Assembly (NCBI RefSeq): GCF_003479425.1
Contig: NZ_QUHC01000001.1
Location: 744,001-808,000, forward strand
Length of the DNA stretch: 64,000 nucleotides
Direction: 5' to 3'
Source of the DNA: Odoribacter sp. AF15-53
Lineage (GTDB): Bacteria > Bacteroidota > Bacteroidia > Bacteroidales > Marinifilaceae
Each line of letters begins with the position of its first letter. The stretch's first letter is position 1. The notes beneath the pieces are model-generated. The model ran no database searches. It saw nothing but the letters and a program-made list of their open reading frames with translations, and had not been told where the DNA came from. The position numbers and the translations under genes were made by a program. Below are positions 24,441-32,694 of the stretch, one piece after another.

Positions 24441-27400
24441 ATGAAAAAAATCAGTAAGTATTGTAGACGCTGGATAAAAATTTTCGACCAAAGATTTTTG
24501 TTCGCGGCTATAATGGTAGGGACGATTTTATACGTACCGACCATAGGATTGGCTCAGAGAGCAGTACGTCAGAATGTGACGTTGGAGTTGAAGGGTGCTA
24601 CTTTGACTCAACTTTTTGAGGAAATAATGAAACAGACGGATTATCGTTTCTTTTTTAATGATGCGCAGGAGAAGAGTTTTAAAGGGATTACCGTTTCGGT
24701 TCAAAATGAACGGTTGGACAGTGTGTTGAACCGGGTGTTCAAGGGAAGCCGTTACACGTACCGGATGATCGGTTTGCAGGTGGTGATCGTGGATCGGCCC
24801 GTGGAATTGCCTAATCAAAATGTGAAGCGAACGGATATCACGCTACTGGTGAAGGACAGTACGGGCAGTTATCCTTTAGCCGGGGTGGCCTGTATCATGA
24901 GGGAATTGGGAATTTATGGCGTGACGGATGTGAACGGGGTGGCTGTTTTACGTCAGGTCCCGCTGGGTGAAACCGAGTTGGATTTACAGATTCTAGGGTA
25001 CGAGAATTACCGGAAAATGATTGTCGTGAAGGAGAATTTTTCGTTGGAGGTTAAGATGGTCGAGACCTCTCTGGCTTTGGACGAAGTGAACGTGGTAGCG
25101 ACCAAAAATGCTGCCGGACAGGCAACGAGTTCCAAGATCGGACGTCAGGCGATAGATCACATGCAGGCAACGAGCTTGGCGGATTTAATGCAATTACTTC
25201 CTGGAAACTTGTTGAAGGAGAATAGTTTGATGACGAGCCCGGAGCAGTTTTACCTGCGAACGTTGAGTTCGGATGTGAATAATGCTTTCGGGGTTTCAAT
25301 CATGGTGGACGGTATCCCGATGTCGAACAACACGAATTTGAACTCGAACGAGTTTAACGTGGTGGGAGGTGGATACGATTTACGTAAGATCGGGACGGAT
25401 AATATCGAGTCGGTTGAAGTGATTCGCGGTGTTCCTTCCGTGGAGTACGGGGATTTGAGTGCCGGTGCGGTTATCGTGAAGACAAGCGTGGGGGAGAGTC
25501 CTTACCATGTGAGAGTGAAAGTGAATCCTTCTATTATTCAATCTTCTTTAAATAAAGGTTGGAATCTGGGCGAGAAGCGAGGTATGTTGAACGGGAGTTT
25601 CGATTATTTGCGGTCTTCCGGTGATCCCCGGTTGAAGACCAAGTCTTTTGACCGGATAAACGGTTCGGTGGCTTATTCCAATACGTTGGGAATTTGGCGT
25701 ATGACGGCCCGGGCGGCTTATTCGGGAATCGTGGATAACACGGATCAGGATCCGGATGAAGTGGATTATGGTACGTATACTAAAAATAAAGATTACACGT
25801 TGAAGTTCAGTCACGAGGGAAGTTTCGCCTTAAATATGGCGTTAAGCCGGACGTTGCGTTATAACGTGGGATACACGATGGGACGTTCCGATTATTTTAC
25901 ATCGGCAATCGTGTCAAGTGCCACGGGGCGTAAGGCAATTTACACGGCGAAAGAGGAAGGTATTCACGAGGCGATCGTGTTGCCCGCGTCATACAAGACT
26001 TCGGGAGGAACGATCGGTAAACCTGAAAATTTGTTTACCAAGGTGAGTAACGAGTTTTTCGTGAAAAGCGGTATCCTGAATCAACGTTTTAACATGGGTG
26101 TGGAATATCAATATAGTCGCAACCGGGGAGAAGGAGATTATAACACGGATGACGCGTTGCCTTTGAAACCCACGAATGCACGTCCCAGAGGTTTTCGGGA
26201 AATACCGGCATTGCACCAGTTGTCGGCTTATTTTGAGGATAATGTCACGTTGAATATTAAGGATTTTCCGGTAAAAATCCAAGCGGGTGTACGTTACACG
26301 AATTTGCAACCCGGTAAGGATGAGAGCGTGTGGTCATTGTCCCCCAGGGTGAACTTGGCTTTATCGCCAACGAAATGGTTGGATGTGAAAGCTGCTTTCG
26401 GTAAAAATGCCAAGACTCCGGGATTGATACATTTGTACCCGGATCTGAAATACGTGGATCGCGATATCGTGAATTACGGGACGGGGAATCCGGATGAACA
26501 ATTGATGATGTACGATACCCGGATTATAGAAGTGGATAATTCAAAATTGAAGAATTCCACGACAACTCGTTACGAGGTGGGATTTGACGTGAAATTGCCG
26601 AAAGGTAAGGTGTTGTCGATATCCGCTTTTCGGGATAAGAATGATTTGGGATTCGGTGCTTTGTCTAATTACGTGACTTACGCGTTTGATTATTATGACA
26701 CGTCGAATGGTGGCGTGATACCGAACCCGGACGGGGGTAAACCCACGATAGATTATTCCAAACCTTACAAGCGGGATACGGTGATGACAACTACCGGGGA
26801 GACGGGAAACACGAGCGGGAGCTTGAATCAGGGAATCGAGTTTGATTTTGAATTTGGTAGAATCAACCCTATCCGGACGAATTTATATCTGCGGGGAGGG
26901 TATATGAGAACGGAGAGTTATTCGACTAAAATGCTTTCCAGTCGCCCGGTCGGTTATTCCGGGGATTCGGAAACACCACCCCTCTTGGTGATGTATCCCA
27001 GTAAGAAGCAAAAGGATATTCAAGAACAATTCAGCACCCAGTTGCAGGCCGTGTGCCATATTCCCAGGTTGAAAATGGTAGCCTCTGCCGTGTGTCAGGT
27101 TGTTTGGTATTCTTACACGAAATCAACAAATCCGAAACGGGTTCCCGTGGGATATTTGACAAATAAATTGGAGTATCACGAGATCTCGGAGACGATGTTG
27201 AACGATCCGGATTGCCGTATCGGGGGGTATTTGTTGAAAGACCAGATTATTGATCCCAAGACGAAGAGCGGTACAAAACAACCGCCGATATGGTTGTTAA
27301 ATTTACGACTGACGAAGAATATCGCTGATTTTGCAGGTTTTTCGTTTTACGTGAATAACCTGCCGTATTATCAACCCTGGCAACATAGTAACCAGACAAA

Positions 27401-27464
27401 AACATTGAGCGAGAGAAGTTTGAACTCGTTTGCTTTTGGAGTGGAACTTTCTATTAAACTTTAA
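24441..27464 (+). CDS. TonB-dependent receptor with STN signalling domain (module F)
   Basis: 1007 residues. Signal segment (~20-40), STN domain (~42-115, TLTQLFEEIMKQTDYRFFF), carboxypeptidase-regulatory-like domain (~125-210), plug (DEVNVVATKNAAG; SIMVDGIPMSNNTN; VEVIRGVPSVEYGDLSAGAVIV) and a beta-barrel. The end FGVELSIKL and the lack of a SusD partner set it apart from SusC proteins. STN plus FecR upstream make it a transducing receptor. It is followed by DUF4876, DUF6850 and protease genes. Substrate unknown: peptide or metal complexes are options. Confidence 0.92.
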   Translation: MKKISKYCRRWIKIFDQRFLFAAIMVGTILYVPTIGLAQRAVRQNVTLELKGATLTQLFEEIMKQTDYRFFFNDAQEKSFKGITVSVQNERLDSVLNRVFKGSRYTYRMIGLQVVIVDRPVELPNQNVKRTDITLLVKDSTGSYPLAGVACIMRELGIYGVTDVNGVAVLRQVPLGETELDLQILGYENYRKMIVVKENFSLEVKMVETSLALDEVNVVATKNAAGQATSSKIGRQAIDHMQATSLADLMQLLPGNLLKENSLMTSPEQFYLRTLSSDVNNAFGVSIMVDGIPMSNNTNLNSNEFNVVGGGYDLRKIGTDNIESVEVIRGVPSVEYGDLSAGAVIVKTSVGESPYHVRVKVNPSIIQSSLNKGWNLGEKRGMLNGSFDYLRSSGDPRLKTKSFDRINGSVAYSNTLGIWRMTARAAYSGIVDNTDQDPDEVDYGTYTKNKDYTLKFSHEGSFALNMALSRTLRYNVGYTMGRSDYFTSAIVSSATGRKAIYTAKEEGIHEAIVLPASYKTSGGTIGKPENLFTKVSNEFFVKSGILNQRFNMGVEYQYSRNRGEGDYNTDDALPLKPTNARPRGFREIPALHQLSAYFEDNVTLNIKDFPVKIQAGVRYTNLQPGKDESVWSLSPRVNLALSPTKWLDVKAAFGKNAKTPGLIHLYPDLKYVDRDIVNYGTGNPDEQLMMYDTRIIEVDNSKLKNSTTTRYEVGFDVKLPKGKVLSISAFRDKNDLGFGALSNYVTYAFDYYDTSNGGVIPNPDGGKPTIDYSKPYKRDTVMTTTGETGNTSGSLNQGIEFDFEFGRINPIRTNLYLRGGYMRTESYSTKMLSSRPVGYSGDSETPPLLVMYPSKKQKDIQEQFSTQLQAVCHIPRLKMVASAVCQVVWYSYTKSTNPKRVPVGYLTNKLEYHEISETMLNDPDCRIGGYLLKDQIIDPKTKSGTKQPPIWLLNLRLTKNIADFAGFSFYVNNLPYYQPWQHSNQTKTLSERSLNSFAFGVELSIKL

Positions 27465-27475
27465 TTGCAGAGAAT

Positions 27476-28696
27476 ATGAAAAGAATAAATATATTTCGGT
27501 ATTTGATGGTCTTCTGCGGGATAGTTTCCCTGTGTGGGGGATGTATGCCGTCAACGGCGGATATCTCCCCGGTGCGTGAGGTGGCGATCAAGATTCGTTA
27601 TCAGGAATCTGATTTCGTGGATACCCGTTATGCTAATAAAGAGGTCGAGATTAAGGGTAGTCGGGCTTCTTACAAGACGGTTACGGATGCGGAAGGAATG
27701 GCCGTGTTTCATGATTTGCAACCCGGTGTATACAACTTATCCGTTTCGACGATTTTGCCTGAGGAGGATTATGGTAATATGGTAAATCCCCCGGTGGAAG
27801 ATAACGATGTGATGGTAAACGGAGTGTTGGCAAATATAAGTGTTTACGAGGACTATAGCGGGGAGTTGATTTTACAGGTCGGGATCCGTCAAAGTTTGAT
27901 ATTTAGCAAGGTGTACTATTCCGGTACGAAGAATGCCAATAACCGGAATTATGACGTGGATCAGTATATCGAACTCTATAATAATTCGGATCAGGCGGTT
28001 TCGACGGAGAATCTTTATATCGCTTTGTTAGAAACGGAGAGTACGCCTTGGTTTGCCGACGAGAAGGAAGATTATATTTATGCAAAGGATGTGTTTCAAT
28101 TGCCTACCCGGGAAGTGGGGCCGGGAGAGAGTATACTGATTGCAAGGCAAGCTATCAATCACACGATTGATGCCCCGTTGTCATTGGATCTGAGCAATGC
28201 GGATTACGAGGTAAAAGCCGTTAATAAACCCCAGAACGCTTTGGTTGAACAGTTACCGCACGTGTATAAGGCTTTTCCCACGATTGATTGGTTGAATATG
28301 GTTGTGGGTGGGGGTAACCAGTTGATCCTGTTCCGTTACGAGGAGAATATACAGGATTTGCCAAAGAAACAAAAGCCGAACGCTAGCGCGTCTTCTCAAT
28401 GGTATCTGCAAATAAAGACCAAGATGGTGTTGGATGGCGTGGAATTTTTAAAGTATAATGCCCAAGGAGTGGATCTCGCGAAGAAGAGAATGCCGGCCAC
28501 GATTGACGCTTCTTACCAGACGCTTTCGACAGCAGCCGGAAGAACGGGAGAGAGTATGGAGAGAAAAGTTGCTAAGGTAGAAGAGGATGGGCGTGTCGTG
28601 TTGCAGGATACGAATAATTCATTGGAAGATTTCGTGTGTACGTCAGATATACGACCGTTGATTTACACGAAACCGGAATTACAACCTCAGGAATAA
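27476..28696 (+). CDS. DUF4876 lipoprotein (module F)
   Basis: 406 residues, lipoprotein signal with Cys23 (SLCGGC). Residues ~35-130 are a beta-sandwich of the carboxypeptidase-regulatory type (VTDAEGMAVFHDLQPGVYNL). Then a lamin-tail-like part (FSKVYYSGTKNANNRNYDVDQYIELYNNSD, given here as a region from ~142) and a C-terminal part I recognise as DUF4876. Usually encoded between a TonB receptor and a DUF6850 barrel, as here (11 and 16 bases apart). Function unknown. Confidence 0.8.
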   Translation: MKRINIFRYLMVFCGIVSLCGGCMPSTADISPVREVAIKIRYQESDFVDTRYANKEVEIKGSRASYKTVTDAEGMAVFHDLQPGVYNLSVSTILPEEDYGNMVNPPVEDNDVMVNGVLANISVYEDYSGELILQVGIRQSLIFSKVYYSGTKNANNRNYDVDQYIELYNNSDQAVSTENLYIALLETESTPWFADEKEDYIYAKDVFQLPTREVGPGESILIARQAINHTIDAPLSLDLSNADYEVKAVNKPQNALVEQLPHVYKAFPTIDWLNMVVGGGNQLILFRYEENIQDLPKKQKPNASASSQWYLQIKTKMVLDGVEFLKYNAQGVDLAKKRMPATIDASYQTLSTAAGRTGESMERKVAKVEEDGRVVLQDTNNSLEDFVCTSDIRPLIYTKPELQPQE

Positions 28697-28712
28697 TTAA
28701 AAGTATAAAGTG

Positions 28713-30278
28713 ATGTATAGAAAATATATATACTTGTGTCTGGCACTCTTGGCGAGTGTGGTTGGAAGAAGTCAGACTTCTACGGACACGACGGATTTGG
28801 TGACTCCGGAAAAACAAACGCTGGAGATGGTAAGGCAATTGTGGTTGCCAACTCGGAACGCGGCCGGATTGGGATTTGATCCCGTGGCGGATCATGGAGA
28901 CGCGTGGTTGGGCGTGTATCATTCTTCCGGGGATTATCACCGGGCACAGGAGGGAAGTCGGGTGAATGGCCTGAATTTCCTGGCGGAACGTTATTCCAAG
29001 ATTGCTCGTAATTTGTATGTTTGGGGTAGTTTTAAATTCACCATGGATCGGGAGAGCGAGAGAGCTTGGGCGGACATGATGGTGAAAGAGTATACCGGCC
29101 CTTATAATTACGGTAGTAGCGTGAAAGGAAGTTATGATCGGCAATTGTTTGATCTGAAAGTAAAACTGGCAACCGGTTCTATCGGACGTTTTACTTTTGG
29201 GGTAGGAGTGGATTACGTGGTTGGTGATTTATCTCGTTTACGTGACCCTCGTTCCCGGGTTTTGATGGCTGATTATGCTATTATTCCCTCGATTACATAT
29301 CAGGTATCGGAGAAGCACGCGTTGGGTTTTGACGTGTATTATCGTTTCCGGAAAGAGCGATTGGATAATATTACCACGGTGCAGAGGGAAAAACAGTTCG
29401 AGTATTATCTGTTTAAGGGAATGGAGAATTACTGGATGACAACGGAGTTGGGAAAAGTGAATCGCCGCACGATGGGGAACATGGTTGGTGGAGATTTGCA
29501 ATACAAGTTGAAAGGAGAGAAGGGGGCGTGGATGTTTTCTTTGGGATACGAGCGTCTGATGGAAGATGTCGTGGATCGGGAGAGACAAGAGCCGGGAGAT
29601 TATAACGCGCAGAAGTTTAGTTTTTATTCCGGTTTTCGGGTGGAAAATGCCCGTTTCTTACAGGCTTTGAATATAAATGCGGATTATACCAGAGGACAGG
29701 CCGAGGAATTCGTGCAGGAACAGGTGAATATCACGCATAGTAACGGAATGGTGTCCGAGAAATGGGTTACCTTGTATAATTACGTGACGTTTAAGGATAA
29801 TTATTTGAACGTGAGTGCTGATTACACGTTGTATAGAGGAGATATTTCCCGCAAGGATTATTGTTGGTTTGCCGGGATTAAAGGCGCGTTCGGGCGATGG
29901 GAAGAGCGTTATATTTTACCCGAATCCACCCGTGATATTTCTACTTTGCGCGTGGGGGTGAACGGTGCCGGACGTTTGATAAATAAATCAAACGGGAAGC
30001 TGTGGTTGCAGGCAACCGTGAACGGTTCTTTGCCCGTGGAGACAAACATGCATCTGGTAGAAGAAAATGTATTCACGGAAAACGTGATGAGCCCGGATAT
30101 GGATTTTTATAAAGCGAAAACATTGGAGACAAAGATTGATTTACAATATTCGTTTCCCGTGAAATTGAAAAAAACAGCCATGACAGCTTACGTGAAAGGG
30201 TATGCCGGAAATGTATTCACGGATAGTTTCGGGTCTCGTTTCAGCGGGGGAATTTCAATCGGGATTTTAACGAGGTAG
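28713..30278 (+). CDS. DUF6850-family outer membrane beta-barrel protein (module F)
   Basis: 521 residues from ATG 28713; a GTG three bases earlier is less likely. Signal peptide (YIYLCLALLASVVGRSQ), then QLWLPTRNAAGLG and many alternating amphipathic strands up to a C-terminal SGGISIGILTR. I recognise the DUF6850 barrel family, which travels with DUF4876 and a TonB receptor. Likely sits in the outer membrane; role unknown. It is followed by the palindrome cluster 30291-30441. Confidence 0.78.
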   Translation: MYRKYIYLCLALLASVVGRSQTSTDTTDLVTPEKQTLEMVRQLWLPTRNAAGLGFDPVADHGDAWLGVYHSSGDYHRAQEGSRVNGLNFLAERYSKIARNLYVWGSFKFTMDRESERAWADMMVKEYTGPYNYGSSVKGSYDRQLFDLKVKLATGSIGRFTFGVGVDYVVGDLSRLRDPRSRVLMADYAIIPSITYQVSEKHALGFDVYYRFRKERLDNITTVQREKQFEYYLFKGMENYWMTTELGKVNRRTMGNMVGGDLQYKLKGEKGAWMFSLGYERLMEDVVDRERQEPGDYNAQKFSFYSGFRVENARFLQALNINADYTRGQAEEFVQEQVNITHSNGMVSEKWVTLYNYVTFKDNYLNVSADYTLYRGDISRKDYCWFAGIKGAFGRWEERYILPESTRDISTLRVGVNGAGRLINKSNGKLWLQATVNGSLPVETNMHLVEENVFTENVMSPDMDFYKAKTLETKIDLQYSFPVKLKKTAMTAYVKGYAGNVFTDSFGSRFSGGISIGILTR

Positions 30279-30290
30279 GGAGTACATAGG

Positions 30291-30441
30291 GGTTTATAAG
30301 GTTCATAAAGTTTATAAGGTTTATAAAGTTTGTGGCCCCTAGCGAGCGCTTTGTCTACGGTAGCAAGGCTGCCGATAAACACTGTCCGAAGGACACCCGT
30401 GACTTTATGAACCTTATAAACCTTATAAACTTTATAAACTC
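30291..30441. repeat. Intergenic palindrome cluster with GTTTATAAGG-type arms
   Basis: 30291-30310 pairs perfectly with 30403-30422 (20 bases). Both arms are built from repeats of GTTTATAAGG/GTTTATAAAG (30291-30331 and, inverted, 30401-30441). Between the arms are four small palindromes: AGCGAGCGCT, CTACGGTAG, GGCTGCC and GTCCGAAGGAC. It fills nearly all of the gap between the DUF6850 and metalloprotease genes. Could be a mobile repeat or a structured RNA. Confidence 0.75.
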
Positions 30442-30449
30442 ATTGTAGT

Positions 30450-32690
30450 ATGTGTAAATTATTGTTACTGTTAGGATTGGTATTTTGTGTGATGCGGGTA
30501 GATGCAGAGAATCCTTTGAAAATAGTAAAACGGGGAAAGGCCTATCACTTGGAAGTTTCCGATTCTCTTTTAGGACGGGATTTACTTCTGGGTGCTAGGG
30601 TTGTGGACCTGAGTGTACAGAAAAATATCTCGGCGGGGCAGACGATGGGGAATCCGATCGTGGTACGGTTTGTGTCGAATGGAAAGATGTTGAACATGGA
30701 GAAGTTGGTGTCTCAGGCTGTGTGGCGGGAGGATGATCCCGCGGCCCGGTTGATAGCCCGGAATAATACGGTTCCGGTGCTGCACGTGTTTGATGTGGTT
30801 GCCAGAGAAGAAGAGAGGAGGGTAACCGTGATTGATGTGACTCGTTATTTCAGCGATGAGATTAATGAAGTCAGTCCGTTACCGGGAGGAATCAAGCAAG
30901 GTAGATTGGAACCGAAAGCTTCTGGAATTGTCCGGTTCTCTAATCATGAGAACCGGGTAAACGTGACGACCTTGTATGCTTATACCGGTGGAAAGGAACC
31001 GTTTCGGGTGACGATTAATTACACTCTGTTGGTATTACCGAAAGAGCAGATGCGTCCCCGTTATGACGACGAACGAGTCGGATATTTTTCTTCCGCCAAG
31101 ACGGTTTATAATACCACCAAGAAGGTATACCGTCCCAAGTATATTTCCCGGTGGAGAATAGAGCCGAAGCCGGAAGATAAAGAAAAGTATATGGCGGGAG
31201 AACTCGTGGAACCGATGAAGCCGATTGTTTTTTATTTTGATCCGGCAACACCGCCTTTGGTGAAGAAATATGCCCGTTTGGGGATATTGGACTGGAATAA
31301 GGCTTTCGAGGCTATTGGTTTTAAAAACGTGATGCAAGTGAAAGATTTCCCGTCAAAGGATTTTAATAGTGAAGATTTGACCGTGAATTGTTTCCGGTAT
31401 ATTCCCACGATAGATGCTAACGCATCCGGGCCAATCTGGACGGACCCCCGTTCGGGAGAGATTATTCAGGCCGATATTTTGTGGTATCATAATGTCGTTC
31501 GCCTGTTGCAGGAATGGCGTTTTATCCAGACGGCTGCAGCCGATCCGTCTGTACGGGGGAAAGAGTTGGATGAGGAGACAATGGGGGAATTAATCCGTTA
31601 TGCCGTGGCTCACGAGACGGGGCATACTTTGGGGATGAAGCACAATATGAGAGCTTCGTTTGCCTACCCGGTTGATTCTTTACGTTCTCCTTCTTTCACG
31701 AGAGAATTCGGAACCACGGCTTCTATCATGGATTACGCTCGTAATAATTACGTGGCTCAACCGGGGGATGCGGCTCGTGGCGTGAAAATGACGCCTCCTT
31801 TGCTGGGACCTTTTGATTATTTTGCTATCCGTTGGGGGTATACACCTTTATACGAGGCAAATACACCAGAGGAAGAATTGCCGTTACTGGACCGGATGTT
31901 CCGGGAAAAAGGGGATGATCCGGTCTATTTGTTTGCCAATATGGCGATGGGCCCAGTGGTTCCCGATCCTTCGGGACAGTCGGATATGCTTGGGGACGAT
32001 CTCTTGAAATCTGCTACTTACGGGATTGCTAATTTGCGGTATATTATGAAGCATTTAACGGAATGGTGTGCGGATGAGGGAGAAAGTTATGACCGGATGA
32101 AAGAGATGTATGAGGCCGGGATAAAACAGTTTTACAAGTATATGAATAATTGTGCTTCTTACTTGGGAGGCGTGTATTATTTGCCGGGAACTGTCGGACA
32201 GAGAGAACGTCGTTATATTCCCGTGGACCGGGAGCGGCAGAGGGAAACTGTCTTGTTTGTTTTGAAACAGCTGGAGGAGTCCGGTAGTTGGATGGTTGAT
32301 GATAGACTATTTGGCTTGATTGGTGACAAGACAGATTTAATCATGGGGCGGCAGGGTGAAATAATAGGGACGTTGTTGTCGCCGAATTTGTTGTCCAGAA
32401 TGATAACTTCCACGTATTCTTTAGATGAATATTTGTCGGATGTTACAAATTATTTGTTCGCTAAAAAGGTGAATAGTGACGATTTATACTCCCGGAACAG
32501 GCAGATTGCTTACGTGATTGCTTTGAAAAAATTGTGTGAGACAGATGGAAAAGAAGAACCTAAAAAAGCGTCAGAGAATTTGCGAACCGCTATTGCTCGA
32601 GGGGAAGCTGTTCGTTTGGAAAAGAAGTTGGAACGGTGGGCAAAATCTTCGGGAGAGGCAAAATTTATGTTAGATATTTTAAAACGATAA
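30450..32690 (+). CDS. Metzincin-type zinc metalloprotease (DUF5117/DUF4953 family)
   Basis: 746 residues. Signal peptide (LLLLLGLVFCVMRVDA). The catalytic zinc motif HETGHTLGMKH has ligands His388, His392 and His398 with Glu389 as base; Met427 in SIMDYAR is the likely Met-turn. YFDPATPPLVKKYARLGILDWNKAFEAIGF (from ~262) and the regions before and after are typical of the Bacteroidota DUF5117-DUF4953 proteases. Probably periplasmic or surface protein degradation. Only 4 bases before an S46 peptidase gene, so the two are co-expressed. Confidence 0.9.
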   Translation: MCKLLLLLGLVFCVMRVDAENPLKIVKRGKAYHLEVSDSLLGRDLLLGARVVDLSVQKNISAGQTMGNPIVVRFVSNGKMLNMEKLVSQAVWREDDPAARLIARNNTVPVLHVFDVVAREEERRVTVIDVTRYFSDEINEVSPLPGGIKQGRLEPKASGIVRFSNHENRVNVTTLYAYTGGKEPFRVTINYTLLVLPKEQMRPRYDDERVGYFSSAKTVYNTTKKVYRPKYISRWRIEPKPEDKEKYMAGELVEPMKPIVFYFDPATPPLVKKYARLGILDWNKAFEAIGFKNVMQVKDFPSKDFNSEDLTVNCFRYIPTIDANASGPIWTDPRSGEIIQADILWYHNVVRLLQEWRFIQTAAADPSVRGKELDEETMGELIRYAVAHETGHTLGMKHNMRASFAYPVDSLRSPSFTREFGTTASIMDYARNNYVAQPGDAARGVKMTPPLLGPFDYFAIRWGYTPLYEANTPEEELPLLDRMFREKGDDPVYLFANMAMGPVVPDPSGQSDMLGDDLLKSATYGIANLRYIMKHLTEWCADEGESYDRMKEMYEAGIKQFYKYMNNCASYLGGVYYLPGTVGQRERRYIPVDRERQRETVLFVLKQLEESGSWMVDDRLFGLIGDKTDLIMGRQGEIIGTLLSPNLLSRMITSTYSLDEYLSDVTNYLFAKKVNSDDLYSRNRQIAYVIALKKLCETDGKEEPKKASENLRTAIARGEAVRLEKKLERWAKSSGEAKFMLDILKR

Positions 32691-32694
32691 AAAT

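Noticed and set aside
30188..30382. Minus-strand frame with repeated KLYKPY units
   Set aside because: It is the translation of the GTTTATAAGG repeats at 30291-30331, not a gene.
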